Position numbers and translations under genes: made by a program. This document shows, piece after piece, positions 1 to 7,237 of a stretch of DNA of 14,056 bases. The DNA comes from Clostridium sp. AF27-2AA (lineage in GTDB: Bacteria; Bacillota; Clostridia; Lachnospirales; Lachnospiraceae). Numbering within the stretch: the stretch's first letter is position 1; every line of letters begins with the position of its first letter. The stretch spans positions 1-14,056 of the forward strand of contig NZ_QUFI01000052.1 of NCBI RefSeq assembly GCF_003478505.1. The letters run 5' to 3'. Below the pieces are notes generated by a model that had not been told where the DNA came from, made no database searches, and worked only from the letters and a program-made list of their open reading frames with translations.

Positions 1-104
1 TGGAAGACGATAGCTAGTTACCCAGAATTTAAGCGCTTACATTTTAAGTATTCCAAATTGTTATAGAAGCATCCTTATTTATAGACTTTTCTACATATCC
101 TTAC

Positions 105-140
105 AAAAAAGGTGAAATGCTTGAATTCAAGTATTTCACC
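105..140 (-). terminator. Rho-independent terminator of the beta-lactamase gene
   Basis: A 30-nt almost perfect palindrome (111-140; arms GGTGAAATRCTTGAA, centre GAATTC) has one mismatch pair. Read on the minus strand it is followed by six T residues (plus-strand A run 105-110). It lies about 110 nt beyond the stop codon of the minus-strand beta-lactamase, the expected place for its terminator. There is no T tract on the plus-strand side, so it should act in one direction. Confidence 0.8.
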
Positions 141-248
141 TATATCGTCATAGAAGAATCTTATCTATGGTTCTTTTTGAGAGTTTCTAAGATAAAACTT
201 TTGTAATTGTATTTTGGTATATTAATTTATTTTTGAGTGAATCAATTT

Positions 249-1142
249 TTATGATATTAAATCAAAGATGATTTTTGTGGCATCTGCTATCAGTTTATTG
301 TCATATTCTGCATCTTGTTCTGCTTTTTTTGAAAGTACAGCTACAAATATAGGTTTTTTATTTGGGGGTGTTACAATAGCGATATCATTTCGTGTTCCGT
401 AAGAACCAGCACCACTTTTATCTGCCACAATCCAATCACTTGGTACACCAGCGCGAATTAATTCATCACCAGTTGCATTATTTGACATCCAATCTATAAA
501 AATCTCTTTTTTATCATCTGACAATATATCTCCAGTTGCATATTCTTTTAAATTTAAAGCCAATTGTTTAGGAGTACTAGTATCTCTTATATCGCCAGGT
601 ACAGCATCATTCAATTCAGTTTCTATTCTAGAAGGCTCACTTACAGTATCACCAATTTTACTTAATGATTGTTTAAAACCATTAGGTCCATCAAGAAGAG
701 TAAATTGTAGATTTCCAGCAGTATTATCGCTTTGTCTAACTGCAGCATCACATATTTCTCTAATAGTCATTCCAGTATCTACTTTATCTTTTGCAACTGG
801 TGCATAAGATAAAACATCTTCTTCTTCAAAATATATTACATTATCAAGTTCTTCAATAGAGTATTTTTCTAAAATGGCACCGGCAGCTAAAGCTTTATAT
901 GTTGAACAGTATGCAAATCTTTCATCTGCATTATAAGAAATTTCTTTATTAGTTTCTGTATCAAGTGCATAAATTCCTAATGTAGCATCATATTTTTCTT
1001 CCAGTTCTTGAAATAGAAAATCATAATCTGCATTAACATTTTCATTGCCATCAGAAATGTTTTCTTGATTATTACTACATCCAACAGATAATAATATGAC
1101 AAAGATCATTAAAATACTTATGGTAATTTTGTTGTGTTTCAT
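249..1142 (-). CDS. bla: Class A beta-lactamase, predicted lipoprotein
   Basis: A 297-aa serine beta-lactamase that would hydrolyse the beta-lactam amide bond outside the membrane. All class A motifs are visible: STYK at residues 80-83 (catalytic Ser80, Lys83), SDN at 138-140, RIETELN at 172-178 (general base Glu174, Asn178 equivalent to N170) and KSG at 242-244, with Arg251 at the Ambler 244 position. Cys79 precedes the catalytic serine, but no cysteine sits at the Ambler 238 position, so the disulfide of class A carbapenemases is not expected. The N-terminus has Lys residues, a hydrophobic stretch 6-20 and a lipobox LSVGC ending at Cys22, so it is probably membrane-anchored. The start at 1142 is supported by AGGAGG at the right spacing. 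Length is usual for the class. It is very AT-rich, unlike blaR1. Its substrate range cannot be told from sequence. Confidence 0.96.
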   Translation of the reverse strand: MKHNKITISILMIFVILLSVGCSNNQENISDGNENVNADYDFLFQELEEKYDATLGIYALDTETNKEISYNADERFAYCSTYKALAAGAILEKYSIEELDNVIYFEEEDVLSYAPVAKDKVDTGMTIREICDAAVRQSDNTAGNLQFTLLDGPNGFKQSLSKIGDTVSEPSRIETELNDAVPGDIRDTSTPKQLALNLKEYATGDILSDDKKEIFIDWMSNNATGDELIRAGVPSDWIVADKSGAGSYGTRNDIAIVTPPNKKPIFVAVLSKKAEQDAEYDNKLIADATKIIFDLIS

Positions 1143-1148
1143 AACTTT

Positions 1149-1193
1149 ATCCTCCTAAAATATAGATTATACATAGAATTTTGAATTTTTGAA
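1149..1193 (-). promoter_or_regulatory. Proximal promoter candidate and RBS of bla
   Basis: On the minus strand AGGAGG (1149-1154) precedes the bla ATG. Further upstream is TATAAT (plus 1166-1171) with TTCAAA (plus 1188-1193) 16 bp away. The -10 is perfect but the -35 is weak, and AT-rich DNA yields such matches by chance. No TTAC-N4-GTAA dyad overlaps it, so this promoter alone would not obviously be BlaI-controlled. Confidence 0.35.
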
Positions 1194-1550
1194 GCATTTA
1201 TATCATTTCATATAGCTAACTTATGCATTTGTAATATATTATCTCCACCTTTCAAGTTTTTCATTGCAAATCCATAATAAAATAGTAGTATTTACATTTT
1301 AAAGGATATGAGAGTTGTATTTGTCACAATATATAATTCTTTATTTAGGTTAAATTTAGTAAACCATTCATTTTAGTTGTGCTTACGAACTATAATCCAA
1401 CATAGTTTATCTTTTCTCAACATATTTGTATTAAGATTTTGAAAATGTTTTGTCACCTCTCTTTATAAATAAAATGAATTCTATATGTATTTGTCAATAT
1501 AAAATTTTAGTTGAGAAAATATAGCAATAAGTCTATTGTGTGAAGCACGC
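1194..1550. other. AT-rich gap upstream of bla, no convincing gene
   Basis: No open frame with a good start was found on either strand. On the minus strand there is an SD-like GAGAGGTGA (near 1455-1463) followed only by short frames that stop quickly. This stretch could be a long 5' leader of bla if transcription begins at the dyad-containing promoter near 1556, or decayed DNA. Nothing else was recognised. Confidence 0.4.
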
Positions 1551-1584
1551 TTTAAATATTACAATAGTAATATTTAAAAGTCAA
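1551..1584 (-). promoter_or_regulatory. Distal promoter with BlaI-type operator, facing bla
   Basis: A perfect 12-bp inverted repeat (1551-1562 and 1567-1578, loop AATA) contains TTACAATAGTAA (1559-1570). This fits TTAC-N4-GTAA, the dyad bound by BlaI/MecI repressors (staphylococcal sites have TTACAATTGTAA). On the minus strand TTGACT (plus 1579-1584) lies 17 bp from TAATAT (plus 1556-1561), with the dyad inside the spacer and -10. The layout matches the divergent promoter at 7238-7285. The dyad is seen; control of bla is inferred, because bla starts about 410 bp downstream. Confidence 0.55.
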
Positions 1585-1731
1585 GCAAAATTTAAAATAA
1601 TTTTTCCTATTGTATCTGAGCATAAAAAGTGAACTGAACCAATAAAAACGGACAATGACAAAAAGCCCCCTTATTTAAAATAATAGAATCACATAAGGAG
1701 CCTGTGGTTTCAACAAAAAACACTTGATTAT

Positions 1732-2056
1732 ATGAGCAGGTTTTGTTATAGCAAAAAGTAAATACACGCATATCAAATAATTGAACCAAAGCTGATTGCT
1801 ATGTGTAAAGTAGGAAAAACCAATCCGTAAGCTTGTAAAATACTTTTAATTAGAGATTCGACAAATTGAAAACTGAATCAATTACTATAATCGGGAATAG
1901 ACTCGTCTTATTGCTGGGCTTCTGCTAAAATACAGAGGACGTCCTAAAAAACAGACAGAACCAGCTAGTATCAGAGAATATCAGTAAGAAATTGAGTGCC
2001 TGAAGATGAAAAATGAACTTTTACGGAATTTTCTGCGATTAGAAGAACGGATGTGA
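1732..2056 (+). pseudogene. IS3-family orfA remnant (HTH and coiled-coil part)
   Basis: A degenerate frame starts near ATG 1732 (MSRFCYSKK then stop). It is best recognised from 1922 to 2053, where the translation reads LLKYRGRPKKQTEP, a stop, then EIECLKMKNELLRNFLRLEE. That R-G-R-P-K-K patch followed by a leucine-rich heptad segment is the usual C-terminal half of an IS3 OrfA. The beginning and end are in different frames and internal stops are present, so it is broken. The 5' part is too decayed to assign confidently. Confidence 0.65.
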
Positions 2057-2070
2057 GAGTACAGGTGCAA

Positions 2071-2211
2071 TATGAGGTTATATACAGACACAGAGTATGC
2101 GATACATTATCAATGATGTATCATTTCTTTTAGGTATCTTGCTGTGGATATTATGATTTTCGAAAACAATCATGCAATTTATGAAGAAATATGGATAGAA
2201 AGTTGCTGACA
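2071..2211 (+). pseudogene. IS3-family orfB (transposase) N-terminal remnant
   Basis: From 2071 the frame reads YEVIYRHRVCDTLSMMYHFF, a stop at 2131, then VSCCGYYDF. This matches the characteristic start of IS3 OrfB transposases (VIYRHR...V-M-C-F--VSRSGYYDF), which precedes the DDE catalytic core. The catalytic core is absent, and resemblance is lost after about 2160. The frame is -1 relative to the orfA remnant. Confidence 0.7.
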
Positions 2212-2264
2212 CAGAAAATGGGTAATAGATATTTCTTATATGTATATATAACAGGATATTTTAT

Positions 2265-2726
2265 ATGAGTGAATTGGATTATAACGGAATGTTTGAATAT
2301 CTGTATGGAATGAAATATGGAGAAAAGTTCAATTCCGAAGATTATCCAAATGGTATTCCAAAAGAAGAATTCGAAAGTCTGATTATGGAATATCTTCCGA
2401 TAACAGCGGAGCAGATACGAGAGTACGCAGTATTTGACGAGGAAAACCACACATATGATTGGGCTCGATTAGGATGTGGAAATTATGCACCTACTTTCTT
2501 TGGAACTTCTTTGCCAGAGGTCACGGATATCAAAGAAAATGATGATGAGACAGTCACGTTAACGGTGGAGGCGGTTTGTGATATGGTTATTTGCGATGAT
2601 GCAGTCATAACCCATGAACTTACGGTAAGGTTTGCAGAGGATGGCAGTTTTCAGTATTTGGGGAATAAAATCCTAAATGACGGAATTATGCAGATACCCG
2701 ATTATCAATACCGGATTAAAGAATGA
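2265..2726 (+). pseudogene. C-terminal part of a probable DUF6070-like protein, 5' truncated
   Basis: A 153-aa open frame without signal peptide or membrane segment. It resembles, from memory, the C-terminal third of Lachnospiraceae lipoproteins of the DUF6070 type: an IPKEEFESLIMEYLPI segment at about 31-46, an FFGTSLPEV patch near 78-86 and alternating beta-like stretches such as ETVTLTVEAV. Those proteins are usually much longer and begin with a lipobox. Here the frame begins directly after the IS3 relic, with an in-frame stop at 2226 and only a weak AGGA before ATG 2265. I infer that the 5' end was lost with the IS right end. It could still be translated as a short cytoplasmic protein. 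Function unknown. Confidence 0.6.
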
Positions 2727-2782
2727 TTTGATAATAGAAGTATTTTGTGCTAATCTTACATATGTAAGAGAATGGAGGACAC

Positions 2783-2896
2783 ATGAAGAAATAAAGGACA
2801 GAGGTTATTATATTGTATTTTCATGGGGAAATGGAAATTCTCTATTGGAAGAATCGAATATACGTGGACACTAAAAAGGAGCAAGATGAATTATGA
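2783..2896 (+). pseudogene. Possible decayed small ORF before the 76-aa gene
   Basis: After a GGAGG (2774-2778), ATG 2783 opens a frame that stops at codon 4 (TAA 2792). It then stays open for 34 codons and ends at TGA 2894-2896, overlapping the ATG of the next gene as ATGA. An internal ATG at 2831 gives a 21-aa peptide (MEILYWKNRIYVDTKKEQ...). The good RBS, single nonsense codon and ATGA overlap suggest a recently broken small gene. Chance cannot be excluded at this size. Confidence 0.25.
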
Positions 2897-3123
2897 AATA
2901 TATTTCCAAAATCAGTAAAATCAGTAGCTTCATATTTTACATATTTCTATTGTGCCAATTATGGCATTTATGCCAATATGGAAGCATTAGAAGTCATTTT
3001 TTTGGAGTAGTTATTTGTACAGTAGGTTTTACAGCGGCAGTTATTGTTTGGTTGGTTTCAAGAAGGAAGAAGTTAGAAGAGGATACGGAGAGGATAATTA
3101 ACGATTGGGGGATTCCTTTTTGA
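2893..3123 (+). CDS. Small two-helix membrane protein, unknown function
   Basis: A 76-aa protein with two predicted transmembrane segments at about residues 11-29 and 36-55. A charged tail, RRKKLEEDTERIINDW, is likely cytoplasmic. AAGGAG lies at about 2876-2881, a longish 11-12 nt from the ATG. It is followed 42 nt later by the YcxB-like gene in the same direction, so the two may be co-transcribed. No family was recognised. Small membrane proteins beside YcxB-like genes are sometimes found in immunity or accessory islands, but nothing in this sequence proves a role. Confidence 0.6.
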   Translation: MKYISKISKISSFIFYIFLLCQLWHLCQYGSIRSHFFGVVICTVGFTAAVIVWLVSRRKKLEEDTERIINDWGIPF

Positions 3124-3165
3124 ATAGGAATCTCTTAACGTATTTAAGGGAAGGATGGAGTAAAA

Positions 3166-3714
3166 ATGATTATAAAGTCTATTATGACCGATGAAGATAG
3201 AAAAGCATTAGAGTATATGCTTTCGTTAGAATATGCTATGCCATATCAATTACTTAAGACAAAATATAATAGAAGGAAAATTATTTATATAATGACACCA
3301 GTATTATTTTTGTTATCAATCGGCTGCTATTTTGTAAAGAGTTATCCGATGTTTTATGTGGGAATGGGGATTTCTATTATTGCATTGATTTGGATTATTT
3401 GGTTTCAATCTAAGGGAAAAAAATTTGAAAATAATGTCCATGAATTTGTATGGAATAAATCAAGATATAACAAAGTGGAAATTGATATTCAGGGAATAAA
3501 ATTAGAAGATAAAAAGATCTGTGAACTTAAAGAAATAGATAGAGTCTTTTTGTACAAAGGTTTTTTCTTTCTCATAACGAATGAAAAGAAGTTACTTGTA
3601 CTAAAAACAGTAGGTGTAGAGACAGAAGAACTTATTAAGATTATTAAAGAAGCTGATATCTTATTTGAAAAAAGAGAAGAACCATTTAATATTTATGAAT
3701 ATTGCAAAAAGTAG
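3166..3714 (+). CDS. YcxB-like membrane protein
   Basis: A 182-aa protein with two adjacent transmembrane segments (about 38-57 and 61-80). A cytoplasmic beta-rich domain (about 85-165) has a hydrophobic pattern typical of YcxB-like proteins: IDIQGIKLEDKKICELKEI, then VFLYKGFFFLITNEKKLLVL. The family has no established biochemical role. The start at 3166 is preceded by GGATGGAG at good spacing. The C-terminal end (FNIYEYCKK) has a DNA copy of its FNIY part 1.2 kb downstream (4890-4903), as if a second copy of the gene's end once lay there. It is AT-rich like its neighbours. Confidence 0.65.
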   Translation: MIIKSIMTDEDRKALEYMLSLEYAMPYQLLKTKYNRRKIIYIMTPVLFLLSIGCYFVKSYPMFYVGMGISIIALIWIIWFQSKGKKFENNVHEFVWNKSRYNKVEIDIQGIKLEDKKICELKEIDRVFLYKGFFFLITNEKKLLVLKTVGVETEELIKIIKEADILFEKREEPFNIYEYCKK

Positions 3715-3737
3715 TAATTAAAAAAAGAAAAAACATG

Positions 3738-4903
3738 TCCCTTTTCGGAATTGTGTTCCCGCTCTCCATCAATGTATAAATATAAATTTGTAATTGTGTC
3801 TGCATGACAAGGAGGCTTTCAGATGAAAGATATTTTAAAGCATTATTCTAAGTATATACTCTTAGATACACTTGTAGCCGCTACGTTATTTGCAGGTGCT
3901 CACGGCATATTATCGCTTTTCCATCTGAAGTTTATAGAATGGTTTTATTATGCGGTAATCGGAATCATAACAATAGGAATATTGTTGGGCATATTTCAAT
4001 TATTGCTAAAAATACGAAAGAACTATGTGAAATATGTAGCAATATGTGTTGAAGCCATTTGTCTCATACCTTTGACTTATATTTGCATTTTAATATTTGC
4101 TTTTACTTATAAACCGATGCATATAGTTGAAAAAGACGGAATAAAATGTGTTGCCTATGTGAGAGCCTTTCTGCGGGTATATGTTGATTATTATGAATAC
4201 AGAAATCCACTTATTACAGGTGATGAAGTACTTTTTACTGATTACTTTGGAAAAGGCGGATTTGATCCATTTGTTGATGGTTACGAATATGATAGTATGA
4301 TAGAAGAAAATGCTGCAATGGATGATACTACTGAAATAACTGATGATTCAGAAGACGAGAGAATAGATAATGAAAATATATTTTCTCAACAGAAGAAGGA
4401 GGATGACACAGCAATAGATACAGACAGTGACGGCTATCCTATGACAGAAGAATTTCAGTCCTATAAGAAGGAACTAACAGCTGTTGCAACTTATATCAGA
4501 AATACCGAGTCATACCAAGGAGTAAAGGCTGGGGATGAACTCAGCGAGTTTCTGGCATATAATATTTCGGCTAAGGGATATCCTTACGTTAATATTGCGG
4601 AGCAAGTATACGAGCAAGATGGTATTTCAACTATAGCAACGCATTACATTATTATTAATGAATCTTATGTTGAAAATGGTTCAAGAGAATATGTTTATCA
4701 AATTAAATTCAAAGACAAATCCGGTAATGAAGTAGCTTCCACCAAGGTTGTGGATTTCTATCTAATAGATACTGAGACATTGGAGATTACGGATGAGAAA
4801 ACAAATGATTGGCATTAATTCGGGAAAGCACCCGATGATGTACAGAAAGCTGTAATTTAACAACTCACTTTTCCGAAAAGGGAGAAAAACATTTAATATT
4901 TAT
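3738..4903. repeat. Inverted and direct repeats flanking the 331-aa gene
   Basis: A perfect 13-bp inverted repeat, TCCCTTTTCGGAA (3738-3750) and TTCCGAAAAGGGA (4871-4883), brackets the 331-aa gene. Just outside are direct copies of AAAAACAT (3729-3736 and 4885-4892). In addition, the 14-mer CATTTAATATTTAT occurs at 3683-3696, in the end of the YcxB-like gene, and at 4890-4903. Around the latter the frame reads SLFRKGRKTFNIYKPRKNE, similar to the YcxB-like C-terminus. The repeats are seen directly. Whether they mark a small mobile cassette or a duplicated YcxB-like 3' end is open. Confidence 0.6.
3823..4818 (+). CDS. Three-helix membrane protein with acidic linker, unknown function
   Basis: A 331-aa protein of no family I recognise. 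Three hydrophobic segments (about 11-33, 41-63, 70-95) are followed by a conserved-looking patch, VAYVRAFLRVYVDYYEYRNP, and a short GKGGFDPF motif at 143-150. A strongly acidic, low-complexity linker covers about 157-210. The C-terminal domain (about 211-331) is soluble and beta-rich. Topology suggests the last domain lies outside the membrane if the N-terminus is inside, but this is a guess. AAGGAGG at 3810-3816 supports the start. It ends about 90 nt before a bidirectional terminator. The GC is low, as in the preceding genes, and the gene is bracketed by repeats. Confidence 0.75.
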   Translation: MKDILKHYSKYILLDTLVAATLFAGAHGILSLFHLKFIEWFYYAVIGIITIGILLGIFQLLLKIRKNYVKYVAICVEAICLIPLTYICILIFAFTYKPMHIVEKDGIKCVAYVRAFLRVYVDYYEYRNPLITGDEVLFTDYFGKGGFDPFVDGYEYDSMIEENAAMDDTTEITDDSEDERIDNENIFSQQKKEDDTAIDTDSDGYPMTEEFQSYKKELTAVATYIRNTESYQGVKAGDELSEFLAYNISAKGYPYVNIAEQVYEQDGISTIATHYIIINESYVENGSREYVYQIKFKDKSGNEVASTKVVDFYLIDTETLEITDEKTNDWH

Positions 4904-4911
4904 AAGCCTCG

Positions 4912-4959
4912 AAAAAACGAGTAAAAGTTAATTCTACAGTTAACCTTTACTCGTTTTTG
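4912..4959. terminator. Bidirectional Rho-independent terminator
   Basis: A 19-bp stem (4913-4931 with 4940-4958, arms AAAAACGAGTAAAAGTTAA and its complement with one mismatch) has an 8-nt loop and A and T tracts at the two ends. It sits between the plus-strand 331-aa gene and the minus-strand blaR1 stop codon (4960-4962), so it can end transcripts from both sides. Confidence 0.9.
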
Positions 4960-6765
4960 TTATTTCTGTGATACCCAGATATTCATGTCTGATAAGATAG
5001 ACATGGTTATTTCAGTTGCGTTGCCGCCAGTAGCATCGCTGTCTGCACTAATGTTGGTGGCAAAAAAGTATGTATTATCTGCAGTTTCGATATAACCGAT
5101 GAACCATCCGTTTACATCCTGTCCATTCACACGGCCAGTTCCGGTCTTTCCGTAGAATGTTCCGGCATCGGAAGCTGAAAGGCAGATGGCATCTTTTACT
5201 GCATTGATATTTTCAGGGGCGAAGCCGAAACTGTTATTCTGCAGCTTGGTTAAAAGTTCGACCTGTTCTATTGGAGAGATTTCCAAGGAGGATTCCATCC
5301 AATAAGAGGAGAAATCGCCACTCATGTTTTCGTTACCATATCCGATTTCTTGAACATAGCTGTAAACGTCAGAGGTTCCAAGCTGTTCGTCTACTGCTTG
5401 AAAATACCAATTCACAGAGGAGTTCATTGCAGACTGTAAGGTCTGATCTGCGTTCCATGCTTCAAATGGATAGGTTTCTCCATTCCATGCAATGAACGAA
5501 TTTTCCGGTGTAATGACGCCTTCTTCCAATCCGAACAAAGCATCGTATATCTTGTAGGTGGAGTTTGGAGCAACCCGTAAGGTGGCATGCTCCATGTCAT
5601 GTATACTCCATGCATCGTTTTCCAAATCGTATAAAACAAAGCTGCCTTCGTATTCTCCGAAGTATGTGGAGAGGTCTACATAGGAAATATTCTCAGAAGA
5701 GGAATCCCATTGGTAGTGGCTTCCATCTGCTGCGTATGTAGAAATAAAAGGTGCGAATCCAAGGAGAAGGACAGCAGTCAACATGAATGCAGTCATACCT
5801 TTTACTCTTTTTATAAATGTCGGCTTCTCATAAGATGCAATGTTGATAATTCTCCGTTTCATCTGCTTCATGTTTCCACCAAGACCGGCGGCAAACGGAA
5901 ATGGAGTAAGTGAAATCTTTTCCGCAAAATTGATCAGTGTATTACCATAATCTGCATAATCATCCTCCTCAAGCATCTTTAAAACAGAGGTGTCACAGGC
6001 AACCTCTCTGTCATTACGCATTTCTTTCAGAGCATACCAGACAAGAGGATTGAACCAATATATTACTCCGGCAAAGTTCATTAGATAGTTGGCAATAGCA
6101 TCTTTGTGCTTATAGTGCTGTAGCTCGTGTAACAGCATGTATCGCATGTCCGATTCGTTATAATCTGAGATGAGATGAATCGGCAGATAAATACAAGGTT
6201 TCAAAAGCCCCACAATAATCGGAGATTTCAAAAATGCAGTACTGTAAACATGGAGATTTCTGTTAATTCCCATTTCTTTCATACATCGATGATATAGTTT
6301 TCGGACTTCCGGGTTCTGAAGGGGAAGTGCAGATTTTTTCAAGTTCTGTAAGCGGATAGAGGACTTGATTACCAATATAATCATTGCAAGGATGCCTACA
6401 AGCCATATTCCAAATAGTATGTATCCGATGCTGGATGGAGTCTCACTATTTACCGAAAGGGCAAAGTCATTCATCCAGTCTGCATTTCCGGCTGGATTGA
6501 TCCCAACAGCTTCTCCTATGGCGGTTCTGGTGCCAGAAGTAGGAGAACTTTTCAGGCTACTGAGCCACGAGAGAATTTGCGGAAACCCAATTAAACGGAA
6601 CGGTATAAAAGGAACTACCAACAATCCAAGTAGCAGGAACCACAGATTATACTGCATCCGGCTGGATAGGTTGCCTTTGAATATCCGCTTGGCTATCAAA
6701 AGAATTCCGATGATACCGCTGATAAATACATTGCATATTAAAAAGCGTATCATAAAATCAGCCAT
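4960..6765 (-). CDS. blaR1: BlaR1-family beta-lactam sensor/protease
   Basis: A 601-aa membrane sensor-transducer. The M56 zinc protease half has membrane segments at about 8-28, 40-60, 113-135 and 325-345. It has HELQH at 213-217 (zinc ligands His213 and His217, catalytic Glu214) and REVACD at 253-258 (third ligand Glu254). The MKRRI at 302-306 resembles the region where BlaR1 cleaves itself. The outer sensor half is class D beta-lactamase-like: STYK at 402-405 (acylated Ser402, Lys405), SVN at 450-452 and KTGTG at 540-544. The family's known role is acylation by beta-lactam, protease activation and inactivation of BlaI. It starts 1 nt after the blaI stop, with GGAGG in the blaI end, so translation is probably coupled. 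GC is clearly higher than in the bla block. All key residues appear intact. Confidence 0.95.
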   Translation of the reverse strand: MADFMIRFLICNVFISGIIGILLIAKRIFKGNLSSRMQYNLWFLLLGLLVVPFIPFRLIGFPQILSWLSSLKSSPTSGTRTAIGEAVGINPAGNADWMNDFALSVNSETPSSIGYILFGIWLVGILAMIILVIKSSIRLQNLKKSALPLQNPEVRKLYHRCMKEMGINRNLHVYSTAFLKSPIIVGLLKPCIYLPIHLISDYNESDMRYMLLHELQHYKHKDAIANYLMNFAGVIYWFNPLVWYALKEMRNDREVACDTSVLKMLEEDDYADYGNTLINFAEKISLTPFPFAAGLGGNMKQMKRRIINIASYEKPTFIKRVKGMTAFMLTAVLLLGFAPFISTYAADGSHYQWDSSSENISYVDLSTYFGEYEGSFVLYDLENDAWSIHDMEHATLRVAPNSTYKIYDALFGLEEGVITPENSFIAWNGETYPFEAWNADQTLQSAMNSSVNWYFQAVDEQLGTSDVYSYVQEIGYGNENMSGDFSSYWMESSLEISPIEQVELLTKLQNNSFGFAPENINAVKDAICLSASDAGTFYGKTGTGRVNGQDVNGWFIGYIETADNTYFFATNISADSDATGGNATEITMSILSDMNIWVSQK

Positions 6766-6766
6766 G

Positions 6767-7153
6767 TTAATTACCTCCTTTTTTTGACCTCTTGGAAAGA
6801 AGAGAGCGGAGAGTGTCTATTTCCGTTTCGGACAGTCTGTCATTTTCTATATATGCAGACAGCATGGCAGTGATGTCTCCATCGTAGTATCGTTCTAGAA
6901 AAGAGTTACTTTCCTGACCGATGTATTCACTTTCTTTCACAACTGGAGTGTAAACAAACACCCGACTTTGTTTTTCATAAGTCAGAACGCCCTTGTTCAC
7001 TAGACGTTTAATTAGAGTTTGTATTGTTTTTGGACTCCAGCTCGTAGTCTGTAATAATTTATCAGTTATTTCATTGGTGCTGATCGGCGCATGTTTCCAT
7101 ACGATTTTCATAACTTCAAATTCAGCTTCAGAAATCTGTGGTAAATCGCTCAT
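6767..7153 (-). CDS. blaI: BlaI/MecI-family transcriptional repressor
   Basis: A 128-aa winged-helix repressor of normal length. The N-terminal ISEAEFEVMKIVW, the helix STNEITDKL and the recognition region WSPKTIQTLIKRLVNKGVL (about 38-56) are typical of BlaI. The C-terminal half would dimerise and contain the site cut after BlaR1 activation. The start is supported by GGAGG just upstream. It is first in a blaI-blaR1 operon, the order seen in Bacillus rather than in staphylococcal plasmids. It probably represses its own promoter, because a TTAC-N4-GTAA dyad overlaps the transcription start, and may also act at the divergent promoter and the dyad near 1559. Confidence 0.95.
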   Translation of the reverse strand: MSDLPQISEAEFEVMKIVWKHAPISTNEITDKLLQTTSWSPKTIQTLIKRLVNKGVLTYEKQSRVFVYTPVVKESEYIGQESNSFLERYYDGDITAMLSAYIENDRLSETEIDTLRSLLSKRSKKGGN

Positions 7154-7173
7154 TTCAAATCCCTCCTTAAATC

Positions 7174-7221
7174 TTACGGCTGTAATAAAAATATTATAGA
7201 TGTTATTTGTGTAGTTGTCAA
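7174..7221 (-). promoter_or_regulatory. blaI-blaR1 promoter with BlaI operator
   Basis: On the minus strand TTGACA (plus 7216-7221) and TATAAT (plus 7193-7198) are separated by exactly 17 bp, a perfect sigma-A promoter. The dyad TTACGGCTGTAA (7174-7185) lies where transcription should start, matching TTAC-N4-GTAA, so bound BlaI would block initiation. GGAGG for blaI lies just downstream. Confidence 0.85.
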
Positions 7222-7237
7222 TTTAAGAGAAAATAGA

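Larger units (their letters stand above)
1630..2225 (+). mobile_element. Decayed IS3-family insertion sequence
   Basis: The left end at 1630 begins TGAACTGAACC followed by an A-rich stretch and GGACA. This resembles the terminal inverted repeats of many IS3 elements, which open with TGTACTGGACC-like sequence. Inside are remnants of orfA and orfB in the expected order, with orfB in the -1 frame relative to orfA, as in IS3 elements that make OrfAB by frameshifting. Several in-frame stops and frame breaks show it is inactive. No matching right end was found before the truncated gene at 2265, so the right part seems deleted. Confidence 0.7.

Noticed and set aside
1..66. Open frame from the window edge (WKTIASYPEFKRLHFKYS...)
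   Set aside because: It could be the tail of a gene beginning outside the window, but 21 codons without a recognisable family are too few to annotate.
1607..1789. 60-aa minus-strand ORF
   Set aside because: It lies across the IS3 terminal repeat and the decayed orfA start, has no RBS and no protein-like pattern.
2677..2874. 65-aa plus-strand ORF
   Set aside because: It overlaps the end of the DUF6070-like frame, lacks an RBS and has no homology-like features.
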